NCBI GenBank assembly: GCA_051747385.1
Contig: JBNJGB010000001.1
Location: forward strand, 231,119 to 295,118
Direction: 5' to 3'
Source of the DNA: JBNJGB01 sp051747385
GTDB lineage: Bacteria; Myxococcota_A; UBA9042; PHBI01; JACKFB01
Length of the DNA: 64,000 bases
Part shown: positions 63,525 through 64,000 of the stretch, piece after piece
Layout: the number at the start of each line of letters is the position of its first letter
How positions within the stretch are numbered: position 1 is the stretch's first letter
Position numbers and translations under genes: made by a program
Notes under the pieces: model-generated
What the model saw: only the letters and a program-made list of their open reading frames with translations
Database searches by the model: none
What the model was told of the DNA's origin: nothing

Positions 63525-63724
63525 GCGGCCGTCCTACGGGAGGACCCCCGCCCTCCCGGCGGCCGTCCTGCAGGAGGACCCCCGCCCTCCCGGCGGCCGT
63601 CCTGCAGGAGGACCCCGCCCTCCCGGCGGCCGTCCTGCAGGAGGACCCCGCCCTCCCGGCAGCCGTCCTGCAGGAGGACCCCGCCCTCCCGGCAGCCGTC
63701 CTACGGGAGGGCCCACCCCCACCC
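63525..63724. repeat. Six-unit 33/34-bp tandem repeat
   Basis: Units start at 63525, 63559, 63593, 63626, 63659 and 63692. The consensus begins GCGGCCGTCCTGCAGGAGGA and continues CCCCGCCCTCCCG. Inner units are nearly identical; the outer two carry CTACGGGAGG in place of CTGCAGGAGG. Each unit contains the palindrome TCCTGCAGGA and a GGGAGGGCGG-type arm on the other strand, so hairpins are possible. There are no unique spacers. Confidence 0.9.
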
Positions 63725-63804
63725 ACCCTCCTGTGACGAGCTCGGGGCCGATCGTTGCGATCCTTTTTCGGAACTCCACGATTCTGTTGAGCCCCGGGCC
63801 GGGG

Positions 63805-63890
63805 TTGCGATGGCCGTCCACGGCCACTGCGACCACGCAGCCGTCCACGGCCATTGCGACCACGCAGCCGTCCACGGCCACTGCGACCCT
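63805..63890. repeat. 27-bp tandem repeat
   Basis: Repeated TGCGACCACGCAGCCGTCCA plus CGGCCAY units start at 63828 and 63855 with exactly 27-bp spacing. A shorter related unit lies before them and a partial one starts at 63882. CGTGGACGG and related arms within the units can pair. No gene is visible from here to the window end. Confidence 0.85.
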
Positions 63891-64000
63891 GGAGGGGAAA
63901 TGCGCAGGCGGCCGCGCTCGCGACGGGAGCGACCCGTACCGGAAGACCCGGGGAGGGAGGTGCGGGGCGCGGACCGAGAGAGCGCGAGACGAATGCGTGC

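Noticed and set aside
63525..63724. CRISPR array
   Set aside because: Units are contiguous without unique spacers, and no cas gene is visible.
63236..63736. Plus-strand and minus-strand frames over the tandem repeats near the right end
   Set aside because: Their products are mere translations of the 33-bp repeat (units such as PALPAAVLQED or AAGRAGSSCRT), with no start signal and no family.

Overview
The window is 64 kb of a very GC-rich chromosome, densely packed with head-to-tail genes that often overlap by 1-12 bases (ATGA, GTGA and TTGA junctions). It carries outer-membrane lipoproteins, a secretin-based type IV pilus, multiheme c cytochromes, sigma-54 regulators, TIGR02266-like PilZ and TPR proteins, and a complete pilMNOPQ-aroK-aroB block. 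Together these suggest a Gram-negative of the former Deltaproteobacteria, most likely Myxococcota. That assignment is inference from gene content, since no rRNA or tRNA gene is visible. Genes for an ectoine-type compatible solute and many acidic proteins hint at a saline habitat.

Layout. 1-4.7 kb: the tail of a spermidine synthase, a membrane electron-transfer operon (small membrane protein, nine-heme cytochrome c, FdnI-like cytochrome b), and an M48-type metalloprotease with a partner. 4.8-9.3 kb: a NarX/NarL-like two-component pair whose sensor has a periplasmic heme-c motif, divergent from a PAS sigma-54 activator with its own -24/-12 promoter. 9.3-12.5 kb: an SF1 helicase and DNA polymerase IV, divergent. 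12.8-20.1 kb: a small membrane protein, an operator-like triple palindrome, purA, a giant DUF3857 lipoprotein and a HAD nucleotidase. 20.1-26 kb: maiA and fumarylacetoacetase, then ectB, ectA and an ectoine-type aspartokinase without ectC, and a divergent MarR regulator. 26-35 kb: a transglutaminase-like protein, a four-part thiol-redox fusion (VKOR, DsbA, SUMF1-like, TlpA), a methyltransferase, a peptide transporter, malate dehydrogenase and a Cys-rich lipoprotein. 35-40 kb: gshA coupled to an E/A-rich repeat protein and a PilZ protein, then a TPR protein. 40-51 kb: aroQ, a small TPR protein, a lipoprotein, aroB, aroK and pilQPONM. 51-61 kb: an NtrC-family response regulator, a GT-C glycosyltransferase, a sensor kinase, prepilin peptidase and a 1386-residue ArnT/PMT-like glycosyltransferase. 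61-64 kb: a DUF6178-like protein and repeat-rich noncoding DNA.

The genes suggest three themes. One is quinol/heme electron transfer with its own heme-sensing regulation. The second is a type IV pilus machine with an unusual secretin, which carries about 660 residues of coiled coil between two AMIN domains. The third is envelope redox and glycan chemistry.

The most interesting noncoding signals are four. A miniature transposable element has two copies, each with 17-bp terminal inverted repeats and perfect 10-bp target duplications. Three palindromes of the form TGTCGA-N6-TCGACA sit exactly 28 bp apart. Two dispersed repeat families lie at gene ends: GGGAAC arrays and a GGGTCAAGCCTACTCA element. 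Minisatellites occur behind dinB and at the right end of the window.
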